64,000 bases of DNA. Origin: Streptomyces lanatus (GTDB lineage: Bacteria; Actinomycetota; Actinomycetes; Streptomycetales; Streptomycetaceae). The DNA is taken from assembly GCF_014655715.1 (NCBI RefSeq), contig NZ_BNBM01000012.1:233847-297846 (forward strand). The letters run 5' to 3'. This document shows positions 29,236 to 41,600 of this stretch, one piece after another. Numbering within the stretch: the first letter of the stretch is position 1; every line of letters starts with the position of its first letter. Both the position numbers and the translations under genes were made by a program. A model generated the notes under the pieces. That model saw nothing but the letters and a program-made list of their open reading frames with translations. It was not told where the DNA came from and made no database searches.

Positions 29236-30123
29236 CCACCCGGCGAATTCCAACAACAGCTCCGCATCCTTCGGCCGCCCCACCCGAAGCGCCCGCACCC
29301 CGGATTCGACGGCCCGGAACAACGTCCACCCCCGCAACCGCTCCTGATCCACATCCAACGACTCCGCCAGCCGCTTCACCCGGCGCCGAGTCGTCGCCGC
29401 CCCCGACGGCGAGGCGATGAGATCCTCCACCCGGTCCCGCACCAGCCGCGCCAGATCGAAGGCGCACTCACCCACGACCGGATCCGGCCCCACCGCAAGC
29501 CACGGCATCCGCTCCCCGGCCAGCACCTTGCTCTGCCGGAACGTGCCATGCAGCAACCGCCGCTCAGGTGGCGCGGCCAGCAGCTCCTCACGGGCGGCGA
29601 GCGCGGCCTCGACCAGCGCGGCCACCTCGGTGAAGCCGGATGCCCGCATTGCCGTGGCTTGCCGCTCCGTCCGCGCGGCGACCGTCTCGAAGGGATGCTC
29701 GTCCGGCGGCTCCACCCACAGCCGCCGCAGCGTCCCCGCCGCCTCCAACAGCGCCTTCGCCTCCGGCAACGACCGCACCGACACATCCGGGTGAAGCCGT
29801 TCGAGAAGGAGCACACCCTCGACGGGCGGCTCGGAGAGGAGCTGTACGGCGCCCGTTCCGGCCCAGTGCGCCAGCGCCGCCCGTTCGCTCTCGGGGCGGG
29901 CCCGGGGCGGCGCCAGCTTCAGCACGGCGGGGGTCCCGTCGGCGCGCCGCACCAGCATGACCAGGCTGCTGCGCCCGCCCGGCACCTGCACCCGCTCCAC
30001 GGTCAACTCGCGTAGCGCGACGGCCTGGTGGGCCGCCTCCGGCAGCTTCTCCAACCAGTCGTCACCGTCCGGTGCCGTCTCACCGAGCGCCCTGACCAGA
30101 CGCTGCGGCGGTTCGAAAGCCAT
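29230..30123 (-). CDS. Aminoglycoside phosphotransferase-fold protein lacking catalytic residues
   Basis: 297 residues, similar in layout to streptomycin 6-kinase-type APH proteins. The N-lobe lysine is kept (AVLKLA, Lys69). The C-lobe has the family frame LLHG....KVLAG...PWLAVGPDP..GECAFDLARL, but the catalytic Asp of HGD is Thr194, the metal-binding Asn is Lys199, and the Asp of the usual IDP is Gly212. As written it should not transfer phosphate, so a pseudokinase or binding role is more likely. Convergent with proS; its stop lies in the inverted-repeat element. Confidence 0.75.
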   Translation of the reverse strand: MAFEPPQRLVRALGETAPDGDDWLEKLPEAAHQAVALRELTVERVQVPGGRSSLVMLVRRADGTPAVLKLAPPRARPESERAALAHWAGTGAVQLLSEPPVEGVLLLERLHPDVSVRSLPEAKALLEAAGTLRRLWVEPPDEHPFETVAARTERQATAMRASGFTEVAALVEAALAAREELLAAPPERRLLHGTFRQSKVLAGERMPWLAVGPDPVVGECAFDLARLVRDRVEDLIASPSGAATTRRRVKRLAESLDVDQERLRGWTLFRAVESGVRALRVGRPKDAELLLEFAGWL

Positions 30124-30150
30124 GCGCGAGTAATTCCCTTCAGACGCGGA

Positions 30151-30618
30151 TCAGGCCGAGGGCATCGGCGAGGCGGACGTCGTGCCCGCACGCTCGGCGA
30201 GCCCAGGGAAGGCTACGCTCCCGCCCCGCCAGCGCACCGCCCGCACCGCGGCCTCCCGCAGCGCCTCGGCGGCCGTGGCCCGCAGCTCACCCTCGGCTGC
30301 CCGCACCAGGTCGGAGTACACCCCGGCCACCCGGTCCTCCAACTCGGCGGCGAGCAGCACGGCCGCGGCGGAGTCCGGCACCGGGAACGGCAGCGCGTAC
30401 CCGGCGCTCGCGGCGACCGGCTTCGCGCCCAGGTCGCGCACCTCACGCGCCAGCGCGTCCCGCCGCGCCCGGTGTGCTTCGTACCCCGCGCGGGCCTCCG
30501 AACGCCGTGCCTCCTCGATCCGGCCCCCGACCACGCCGTATCCGTACACCGCCGCGTGCTCGGCGGACAGCGCCGCCTGAAGCGCCGCCACCGTCGCCTT
30601 CTTCGACTCGCCGCTCAT
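30151..30618 (-). CDS. Ferritin-like domain protein (DUF4439 type)
   Basis: 155 residues, mostly helical, with AALQAALSAEHAAVYGYGVVGG and a second Glu-rich helix (AAELEDRVAGVYSDLV). The E..H spacing resembles the ferritin-like four-helix fold of DUF4439. Metal binding not proven. Its start overlaps the stop of the lipoprotein gene upstream (ATGA), so the two are translated together. Confidence 0.72.
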   Translation of the reverse strand: MSGESKKATVAALQAALSAEHAAVYGYGVVGGRIEEARRSEARAGYEAHRARRDALAREVRDLGAKPVAASAGYALPFPVPDSAAAVLLAAELEDRVAGVYSDLVRAAEGELRATAAEALREAAVRAVRWRGGSVAFPGLAERAGTTSASPMPSA

Positions 30619-31139
30619 TTGGCCCCCTCCGTCAGCAGATACGCGTGTACGGCCCCGGCCGCCGCCACGGAGGCCAGCAGCCGTGCCAGTTCACCGGGCA
30701 GGTCGAGCAGCGCCTTGGCCCGCCGGTCCGCGAGCGCCCGCTCGGCGGCGGCGAGCTCGGCGAGGGCATCCCCCTCGCTCCCCGGGGCAGGTGTGGGCGA
30801 CGCCTGGCCGGCGCTCGGTGCCGCAGACGCCGTACGAGAGGCAGCCCCGCCACCGAACGCCTCCGCGTGCCGTGCCGCCTCCGACCGCAACGGCCCGACC
30901 AGATCCGCCAGCACCGGATGGGCGGCGAGTACGGCGTCGTACCGCTCCACCAGCCCCTCGCTGTCCCGGGCCGCACGCGCGCGTGCCCGCTCGGCGAGCG
31001 ACGGGCTGCCGCTCGTGCCGCCGTCGGAGTCTTCTGAGCTGGCGGTGCAGCCCACCAGCAGGGCGGCCCCGGCGGCCGAGGCGAGCAGGGTTCTTCTGCG
31101 CGGCCCCGAGGGGGTGCGCGGCGGCGAGGGGAACGGCAC
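30615..31139 (-). CDS. Putative lipoprotein, partner of the ferritin-like protein
   Basis: About 174 residues from a GTG at 31139 behind GAGGACG; a 229-residue version from 31304 is in frame, but its first 55 residues look non-coding. N-terminus GPRRRTLLASAAGAALLVGC has paired arginines and a lipobox ending in Cys, so a Tat- or Sec-exported lipoprotein. The mature part is Ala/Glu-rich and helical, with an E...H pattern (AARHAEAF) that may also be ferritin-like. Divergent from rimP, coupled to the DUF4439-type gene. Confidence 0.65.
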   Translation of the reverse strand: MPFPSPPRTPSGPRRRTLLASAAGAALLVGCTASSEDSDGGTSGSPSLAERARARAARDSEGLVERYDAVLAAHPVLADLVGPLRSEAARHAEAFGGGAASRTASAAPSAGQASPTPAPGSEGDALAELAAAERALADRRAKALLDLPGELARLLASVAAAGAVHAYLLTEGAK

Positions 31140-31407
31140 GGCAGACGTCCTCGGGGGCTCGTACGAAAGCAGTTGCGGAAGGAGTTGCGGAACGTGGTGC
31201 GGAGGGAGGTACGAAAACACTTGCGGAAGGCGGGTGTGGGATCGACGGATCGCAGACCCGTGATCACCGTACCCGCGCACCCGGCCCGTACCACTCACCG
31301 GCACCGCTCACGCGCAGGTGGACGGCAACACTCCCCGCGACCCGATACCCTTTGACCAGACACGCGACCCATCCCACAACAGCACACGCGGCCGAGGAGT
31401 CACCCGG

Positions 31408-31914
31408 ATGAGCACCACCCAGAGCGAGAGGCTGCGAGAACTTCTGGAACCGCTCGTCAGCTCACAGGGCCTCGATCTCGAAGAGATCGCAGTGGACTCC
31501 GTCGGACGCAAGCGTGTGCTGCGCGTCGTCGTCGACTCCGACACCGGGGCGGACCTGGACCGGATCGCCGATGTGAGCCGAGCGCTCTCGGCGAAGCTCG
31601 ACGAGACCGACGCGATGGGCGCGGGGGAGTACACCCTCGAAGTCGGCACCCCGGGCGCGGAGCGCGCCCTCACGGAGCACCGGCACTATGTGCGCGCCGT
31701 CGACCGGCTGGTCAAGTTCCAGCTGGCCGAGGGCGGGGAACTGACGGCCCGGATCCTGAACGCCGACGACGAGGGCCTCGACCTCGAAGTGCCCGGCGTC
31801 AAGGGCAGAAAGCCCACCAGTCGCAGACTCGCCTTCCCCGACATCGTCAAGGCGCGCGTGCAGGTCGAGTTCAGCCGTAAGGACAGCAAGGACGAGAAGG
31901 AAGAGGAGGCGTAG
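31408..31914 (+). CDS. rimP: Ribosome maturation factor RimP
   Basis: 168 residues, needed for 30S subunit maturation. N-terminal alpha/beta domain (LELLEPLVSSQGLDLEEIAVD-like start, VVVDSDTGADLDRIADVSR) and C-terminal SH3-like barrel, then a basic-acidic tail (RKDSKDEKEEEA). ATG at 31408 behind GAGGAG. First gene of the rimP-nusA-ylxR-infB group; two bases separate its stop from the nusA start. Confidence 0.95.
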   Translation: MSTTQSERLRELLEPLVSSQGLDLEEIAVDSVGRKRVLRVVVDSDTGADLDRIADVSRALSAKLDETDAMGAGEYTLEVGTPGAERALTEHRHYVRAVDRLVKFQLAEGGELTARILNADDEGLDLEVPGVKGRKPTSRRLAFPDIVKARVQVEFSRKDSKDEKEEEA

Positions 31915-31916
31915 CC

Positions 31917-32903
31917 GTGGACATCGACATGAGTGCCCTGCGGGGCTTGGTTCGGGAGAAGGAGATCTCCTTCGATCTGCTGGTCGAGGCGATCGAGTCG
32001 GCCCTCCTCATCGCCTACCACCGCACCGAGGGAAGCCGCCGCCACGCGCGCGTGGAGCTGAACCGGGAGACCGGCCATGTGACCGTGTGGGCGAAGGAGG
32101 ATCCCGAGGATCTGGAGGAGGGCCAGGAGGCCCGCGAGTTCGACGACACCCCGTCCGGCTTCGGCCGGATCGCCGCCACCACCGCCAAGCAGGTCATCCT
32201 GCAGCGCCTGCGTGACGCCGAGGACGACGCGACGCTCGGCGAGTACGCGGGCCGCGAGGGCGACATCGTCACCGGTGTCGTGCAGCAGGGCCGCGACCCG
32301 AAGAACGTGCTCGTGGACATCGGCAAGCTGGAGGCCATCCTGCCGGTGCAGGAGCAGGTCCCGGGCGAGACGTATCCGCACGGGATGCGGCTGCGGTCGT
32401 ACGTCGTACGAGTGGCGAAGGGCGTGCGCGGCCCGTCCGTGACCCTCTCCCGTACGCACCCCAATCTGGTGAAGAAGCTCTTCGCCCTGGAGGTGCCGGA
32501 GATCGCTGACGGTTCGGTGGAGATCGCCGCCATCGCCCGCGAGGCCGGGCACCGCACGAAGATCGCCGTACGGTCCACCCGCTCCGGTCTCAACGCCAAG
32601 GGCGCCTGCATCGGCCCCATGGGCGGCCGGGTGCGCAATGTCATGGGCGAGCTGAACGGCGAGAAGATCGACATCGTCGACTGGTCGGACGACCCGGCCG
32701 AGATGGTGGCGAACGCGCTCTCGCCGGCCCGGGTCTCCAAGGTGGAGGTCGTGGACATGGCGGCCCGCTCCGCGCGCGTGACCGTGCCCGATTACCAGCT
32801 GTCACTGGCGATCGGCAAGGAAGGGCAGAATGCCCGGCTTGCCGCCCGGCTCACCGGCTGGCGGATCGACATCCGCCCCGACACCGAGCAGGCCGGGGAA
32901 TAG
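31917..32903 (+). CDS. nusA: Transcription termination/antitermination factor NusA
   Basis: 328 residues: RNA-polymerase-binding N-terminal domain, S1 domain (about 128-195, GDIVTGVVQQGRDPKNVLVD), then two KH domains (GACIGPMGGRVRNV, SLAIGKEGQNARLA). Ends after KH2 without acidic repeats, normal for actinobacteria. GTG start behind AGGAGG, which sits in the rimP tail, so translation is coupled. Confidence 0.97.
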   Translation: MDIDMSALRGLVREKEISFDLLVEAIESALLIAYHRTEGSRRHARVELNRETGHVTVWAKEDPEDLEEGQEAREFDDTPSGFGRIAATTAKQVILQRLRDAEDDATLGEYAGREGDIVTGVVQQGRDPKNVLVDIGKLEAILPVQEQVPGETYPHGMRLRSYVVRVAKGVRGPSVTLSRTHPNLVKKLFALEVPEIADGSVEIAAIAREAGHRTKIAVRSTRSGLNAKGACIGPMGGRVRNVMGELNGEKIDIVDWSDDPAEMVANALSPARVSKVEVVDMAARSARVTVPDYQLSLAIGKEGQNARLAARLTGWRIDIRPDTEQAGE

Positions 32904-33005
32904 ATCCAGACCGCCGGGCGCTCAGATCACGTCAGGTTACCGAGCGGCAACTGTTCGAATCCTCCCCCAAAGGGGTGAGGTCGGTACGGGGAGGTAGACT
33001 TAAAG

Positions 33006-33302
33006 GTGTCTGGCCGGACACGCGCCCGCGCCTGCCCTGAACGTACCTGTGTGGGGTGCCGGGAGCGAGCGGCCAAGGCTGATCTGCTGCGGATCGTGGC
33101 GATCAAGGACGAGTGCGTCCCTGATCCAAGCGGTACGCTGCCCGGCCGGGGTGCGTATGTACACCCCGCCCTGGTCTGTCTCGACCAGGCGGTGCGCCGA
33201 CGGGCGTTCACGCGGGCGTTGCGCGCCCCGGGAGCGCTCGACACAAAGGCGTTGCGCCGGTACGTCGAGCAGAGAACAGTTGCTGAGCAGGCAACACCGT
33301 AA
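33006..33302 (+). CDS. ylxR: YlxR/RnpM family RNA-binding protein
   Basis: 98 residues, DUF448 family: conserved CPERTCVGCRERAAK, LLRIV and GRGAYVHPALVCLDQA. In other bacteria the family binds RNase P RNA or the nucleoid. Lies in its conserved place between nusA and infB. GTG start at 33006. Confidence 0.9.
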   Translation: MSGRTRARACPERTCVGCRERAAKADLLRIVAIKDECVPDPSGTLPGRGAYVHPALVCLDQAVRRRAFTRALRAPGALDTKALRRYVEQRTVAEQATP

Positions 33303-33449
33303 GAAGCGTCGCGCGGAACCCCCGCGCGGCCCTGGTACCCCGCGAGTTGGAAGTAGGTCGAGATTGCGATGAGCACTCGATGAGCACGCGATGAGTACGC
33401 CCATGAAGTAGCGACGGTCCGGACGCAACCCGGACCTAAAAGGAGCGAA

Positions 33450-36560
<3,111 letters not shown>

Positions 36561-36577
36561 CCTGTGCAGCACGCGAT

Positions 36578-36620
36578 CGGGGCCGATCGGCGGGAGCAGA
36601 ATTTCCGTCGATCGGCCCCG
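36578..36620 (+). terminator. Hairpin between infB and ylxP
   Basis: Perfect 12-bp stem CGGGGCCGATCG/CGATCGGCCCCG with a 19-base loop, 18 bases after the infB stop and 78 before ylxP. It may reduce, rather than stop, readthrough into ylxP-rbfA-truB. Confidence 0.6.
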
Positions 36621-36697
36621 GCCGTTGCGTGTACGGTTCCCGTATCGGCGTCGCGTGGCGCCCATACCCCGAACCGGCGGGACATCCGGATACACAC

Positions 36698-36991
36698 ATG
36701 TATGTGGGGACTCTGTCCTTCGACCTGCTCCTCGGCGACGTCCACTCGCTGAAGGAGAAGCGCTCCATCGTCCGTCCGATCGTGGCCGAACTCCAGCGCA
36801 AGTATGCGGTGAGTGCGGCGGAGACGGGCAATCAGAACCTCCACCGCAGGGCCGAGATAGGGCTCGCGGTGGTCTCCGGGGACACGGGCCACCTCACCGA
36901 CGTACTGGACCGCTGTGAGCGGCTGGTCGCCGGGCGGCCGGAGGTGGAACTGCTCTCGGTTCGACGCAGACTCCACAGCGACGAAGAGTAG
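36698..36991 (+). CDS. ylxP: YlxP family protein (DUF503)
   Basis: 97 residues, DUF503: MYVGTLSFDLLLGDVHSLKE then KRSIVRPIVAELQRKY and VSAAETG. Function unsettled; always beside infB and rbfA and thought to act in ribosome assembly. ATG chosen at 36698 because homologues start MYVG; an upstream in-frame ATG (36629) lies in the hairpin region. Confidence 0.88.
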   Translation: MYVGTLSFDLLLGDVHSLKEKRSIVRPIVAELQRKYAVSAAETGNQNLHRRAEIGLAVVSGDTGHLTDVLDRCERLVAGRPEVELLSVRRRLHSDEE

Positions 36992-37028
36992 AAGCAAGCA
37001 GCAAGAGACGTATGAAGGAGACGGACCA

Positions 37029-37475
37029 GTGGCCGACAACGCGCGGGCGAAAAGGCTGGCGGACCTCATCCGGGAGGTGGTGGCCCAGAAGCTGCAGCGC
37101 GGGATCAAGGACCCGCGGCTCGGCTCGCACGTCACCATCACGGACACCCGGGTCACGGGTGACCTGCGGGAGGCGACCGTCTTCTACACGGTGTACGGGG
37201 ACGAAGAGGAGCGGGCCGCCGCGGCGGCCGGCCTGGAGAGCGCCAAGGGCGTGCTCCGCTCGGCCGTCGGTGCCGCGGCCGGTGTGAAGTTCACGCCGAC
37301 GCTGGCCTTCGTGGCCGACGCCCTGCCGGACAACGCGCGGACCATCGAGGACCTCCTCGACAAGGCCCGCCAGTCCGACGCGAAGGTGCGTGAGGTCTCG
37401 GCAGGTGCGGCCTACGCCGGTGAGGCGGACCCGTACAAGAAGCCGGGCGAGGACGAGGACGACGCCGCCGAATGA
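37029..37475 (+). CDS. rbfA: Ribosome-binding factor RbfA
   Basis: 148 residues, a KH-like small protein that helps 16S rRNA maturation. Conserved DNARAKRLADLIREVVAQKL, KDPRLG and VTITDTRVTGDLREATVFYTV. GTG at 37029 behind AAGGAG; longer frames upstream overlap ylxP. Acidic C-terminal tail. Stop overlaps the truB start (ATGA). Confidence 0.95.
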   Translation: MADNARAKRLADLIREVVAQKLQRGIKDPRLGSHVTITDTRVTGDLREATVFYTVYGDEEERAAAAAGLESAKGVLRSAVGAAAGVKFTPTLAFVADALPDNARTIEDLLDKARQSDAKVREVSAGAAYAGEADPYKKPGEDEDDAAE

Positions 37476-38377
37476 CCCAGAAGAACCAGACGCCCGACGG
37501 GCTTGTCATCGTCGACAAGCCGTCGGGCTTCACCTCGCACGACGTCGTCGCCAAGATGCGCGGCATCGCGCGCACCCGCCGCGTCGGCCATGCCGGCACG
37601 CTCGACCCGATGGCGACGGGCGTCCTCGTCCTCGGCGTCGAGAAGGCGACCAAGCTGCTCGGTCATCTGGCCCTGACCGAGAAGGAGTACCTGGGCACGA
37701 TCCGCCTGGGCCAGACCACCCTCACCGACGATGCCGAGGGCGAGATCACGGCGTCCACCGACGCCTCGAAGGTCACCCGGGACGCCGTCGACGCCGGGAT
37801 CGCCAAGCTGAGCGGCGACATCATGCAGGTGCCGTCCAAGGTCAGCGCCATCAAGATCGACGGGGTGCGGTCCTACAAGCGGGCGAGGGAGGGCGAGGAG
37901 TTCGAGATCCCGGCCCGGCCCGTCACCGTCTCCTCCTTCACCGTGTACGACGTCCGGGACGCCGTCGCCGACGACGGCACCGCCGTCCTCGACCTGGTCG
38001 TGTCGGTGGTCTGCTCCTCCGGTACGTACATCAGGGCCCTCGCCCGGGACCTCGGCGCCGACCTCGGCGTCGGCGGCCACCTCACCGCGCTGCGCCGCAC
38101 CCGCGTCGGGCCGTACAAGCTGGACTCGGCGAAGACGCTGGACCAGCTCCAGCAGGAGCTGACCGTCATGCCGATCGCGGAGGCCGCCGCGGCCGCCTTC
38201 CCGCGCTGGGACATCGACGCCAGGCGGGCCCGGCTGCTCGGCAACGGGGTCCGCCTCGACATGCCCGACGAGTACGCGGGCTCGGGTCCCGTCGCCGTCT
38301 TCGACGCCGAGGGCCGCTTCCTGGCGCTCGTGGAGCAGCACAAGGGCAAGGCCAAGAGCCTCGCCGTCTTCGGCTGA
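37472..38377 (+). CDS. truB: tRNA pseudouridine(55) synthase
   Basis: 301 residues. Catalytic Asp45 lies in GHAGTLDPMATGVL; further motifs KEYLGTIRLG, VPSKVSAIKIDG and SSGTYIRALARDLG. Modifies U55 in the T-loop of tRNAs. Last gene of the rimP-truB group; a long hairpin follows the stop. Confidence 0.96.
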   Translation: MTQKNQTPDGLVIVDKPSGFTSHDVVAKMRGIARTRRVGHAGTLDPMATGVLVLGVEKATKLLGHLALTEKEYLGTIRLGQTTLTDDAEGEITASTDASKVTRDAVDAGIAKLSGDIMQVPSKVSAIKIDGVRSYKRAREGEEFEIPARPVTVSSFTVYDVRDAVADDGTAVLDLVVSVVCSSGTYIRALARDLGADLGVGGHLTALRRTRVGPYKLDSAKTLDQLQQELTVMPIAEAAAAAFPRWDIDARRARLLGNGVRLDMPDEYAGSGPVAVFDAEGRFLALVEQHKGKAKSLAVFG

Positions 38378-38400
38378 CAGGGCCCGATCCGGGTGCCTGC

Positions 38401-38447
38401 CCGTGGAGCGGCGGTCACGGGGTCGTCCTCTGCCCGCCGCTCCACGG
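38401..38447 (+). terminator. Hairpin terminator after truB
   Basis: Perfect 14-bp stem CCGTGGAGCGGCGG/CCGCCGCTCCACGG with a 19-base loop, 23 bases after truB. Separates the translation-factor operon from the large STAND-type gene. Confidence 0.75.
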
Positions 38448-38649
38448 TCCCCCCTCGGTTCCCCCACCTCTAGGGTGTATCCAACGACCCTCGCCTGTTC
38501 ACCCGTCCGGGCAGGCGCTCGGAGTGAACCGAGGGAGCGGAAGGGGGCGCGTTCGCCAAGCGATCTGTCCCGCTGATCACATCACGCCTAACGTCGGAAA
38601 AAGGACACGGGCGGATGAGCGTTCGGGCGCGGGGCGGGGAGGTTCGACG

Positions 38650-41600
38650 ATGGCGGGACGGGGCCCGCGGGCGGGCGGCGCCCGCAGGACGCCGGAGGGG
38701 ACGCGGTACGACGGGGACCGGTCCGAGGCGTTCGTCGATGGAGCCGGGGCTGAATGGAGCGTGGGCGGCCCGCAGGACGCGCGCCGCTCCGAGCCCGCAG
38801 ACGCGGCCCTGGTGCGCATTCACGACCTGGCCGGACGCCCCCGTGGCCTCGGCTTCCTCGCCGATCACCGCGGCACCCTCGTCACCAGCCATGAGGTCGT
38901 CGACGGCCTGCCCTGGCTGGTGTTGCTCGCCGCCGCGGACGACCGCAGCTGTGTGGTGCCCGCGAGCGCGGTGACCCCCCTGCCCGCGCTGGACCTGGCC
39001 CTCGTGCGCACCGAGGGACTGGGGGTGGCGCCCCTGCCGGTGAGCGCGCGGGAGCGGATCGAGACCGGTGCCTATGTGCGGATCCCCGCCGGTGGCTGGC
39101 GTGAGGCGCGGGTGCTGGGCGAGGCGTCCGTGACGTACACGGCGACCGACCGCGTCCATCGCCTCGATGACGCCCTGGAACTCGCCATCGGCACGGCGGG
39201 CCGGGACGCGCTGCGGCTCGGCGGAGGGGCCGCCGGAGGGCCCGTGCTCGATGCCGGGACCGGCACCGTCGTAGGCGTGCTCGGTACCGCCCTGCGCAGC
39301 GGCAGGGGCGACGCCGGGTTCGCGGTGCCGCTGCGCCCGCCGCCGCACGGCCCGCTGGCCGAGCTGCTCGCCGAGAACGCGGCCACGGTGCCCGCGTACG
39401 GCACCGACCTGAACCTCGCGGGCGTACTGGAGCTTACGGCCACCTCGATCGGGCAGGACGGCCCGGACGCCGGGGGAGCGGGCGCGGTCACCCCGGTCGA
39501 ACGGGCCGCCACGGCAAGGGAGTTCGACGCCTTCGCCGCGAGCGGGGCCGCGGTGCTCGCCCTGGTCGGGGCGCCGGGCAGCGGCCGTACGACGGAACTC
39601 GCGGCCCTCGCCGCCCGGCGCAAGGCGCCCACGCTGTGGCTGCGCGGGGCCGATCTGAAGGACGGCGACGCCTCGGTGGCGGACGCGGCGCGCAGGGCGC
39701 TGGCCCGGGCCGCCCGGATCGTGGCGGCCTCGTCCGGCCTCACCACCCTCGGGGACACGACCCCGGAGCGACTGGCCCACCTCGCCCACCGCACCGGCCG
39801 CCCCCTCCTGCTCCTCCTGGACGGCCCGGAGGAAATGCCTCCGTTGCTGTCTCACCGCCTCACGGAATGGACCGACGGCACCGCGCAGTGGCTGCGGGAG
39901 ACGGGGGCGCGATTGGTGGTGGCGTGCCGGGCCGAGTACTGGGAGGGCGCGGGGGCGGAGTTCCCGGAGGGGGTGCTGTACGGCGCCGCTGAACCGGAGA
40001 CGGCCGCTGCGAGCCTCCCGCCCTGCGTACGGCTCCACGACCTCGCCCCCGACGAGGCCCACCAGGCCCGCGCCCGCTACGGCATCCCGGACGGCGCCCT
40101 CGCCGAACCCGACGCCCGGCACCCGCTCACCCTGCGCCTCCTCGCCGAGGTGCGCGCCGCCCTGCCCGGCTCGCCCACCCCGGGCCGCGTCGACCGCGAT
40201 GACGTCCTCTCCGCCCACCTCGACCTGATGTGCCTGCGCATCGCCGTCCGCCTCGCCGCCGAGAACGGTCTGCGCGGCACCGCCGTACGCCGCCTCGCCG
40301 CGAAGGTCTCCGGACAGGTCCACGAGGCCGCCCGGCGCAGTCTCGGACCGGGCCAGGGCGAGCTGGACCGCGCCTCCTTCGAGGCCGTGTTCCCCTGGGG
40401 CCCCGCCCCGGCCACCCTCGGCGGCGGCACCGGCTGGGCGTCCGCCGTCCTCACCGAAGGCCTCCTGGTCCCGGCGGGCAACGGCTACCGCTTCGCCCAC
40501 GAAGAGCTCGCCGACTGGATCCAGGGCATGCACCTCGACCTCGACGAGGCCCTGCACGCCCTGGTCCACCGCCGACGCACCGACCCCGACGCCGCGCACC
40601 CCCTGCCCGTGCCGCACCACCGCATCGGCCCCGTCGTCGAGGCCCTCCTGCAGCTCCCGTCCGGTTGTCAACTGGCAGCACGCCTACAGGAGTTGATCCA
40701 CGCCCTGGACACCGACCGGCACTCCTGGTGGGCCGGCCGGCTGCTCGCCGAGACCCTGCTGAGAGTCCCCGACGCGATGCCGTACCAGGACGTGCTGCAC
40801 CTCCTCACCGACCGGATCGTGGCCTGGCGCCGGCACCAGCGGTCCGTGCCCCGGGAGTTCGGCCCCGGCTTCTGGACCGCGCTGCCGCTCCCGGACGCCG
40901 AGCGCCTCGACCTGCTGCGCCGCCTCGTCCTCGCCGACGGCCCGCCGGCCGACACCGACGAGCCGAGCCCCACCCGGTACCTGGACGCGGTCGCCCGGCT
41001 GCTCGCCGACGACCCCACGGCCGTACAGCGCCACCTCACCCGCTGGTTCGACGACGACCGCCCCCTGCCCGCCACCCCGCACGCGACCGTCGCCCACGCC
41101 GCACAGGCCCTGCTGCACACCCATCGCCAACGCGCCCTCGACAGCCTCACCGAGACACTCGTCGACAGCGCGCACCGCAAGGCCGACGAACTCCTCGCCG
41201 TGCTGGCCGAGGAGGAGACGTCCGTCCTGTGCCGGGCCGTCGACCGCTGGGCGCACGACGAACGACCCGCGCGCCGGGTCGCCGCGGTGGCGTACGGGCT
41301 GCGCGTCGCACCCCACGCCCGCACCGAGGCCGATCGCGAACCGCTGCGCCACGCCGCCCTCGCCCTGCTCGCCCGCCCCGACGACTGCACCCTGCACGGC
41401 GGCGCGCTCGCCCTCCTCGTCCGCGATCCACGCACGCGTACCCGTCATCTCGCCCAGGCCCTGGCGCACTTCGCGGCCGCCGACCCGCAGCTCCCCGCCG
41501 ACGCCCTGGTCCCCGCCCTGGCCACCCACACCGAACCGGTTCTCGACGCCTTCCGCACCCGCCTGAGCCGACCGGGCGCCGCGGAGGCGCTGCGCACCCT

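Noticed and set aside
37390..38649. Upstream extension of the STAND gene through truB
   Set aside because: It would run in another frame over truB and across a terminator; the ATG at 38650 has its own GGGGAGG.
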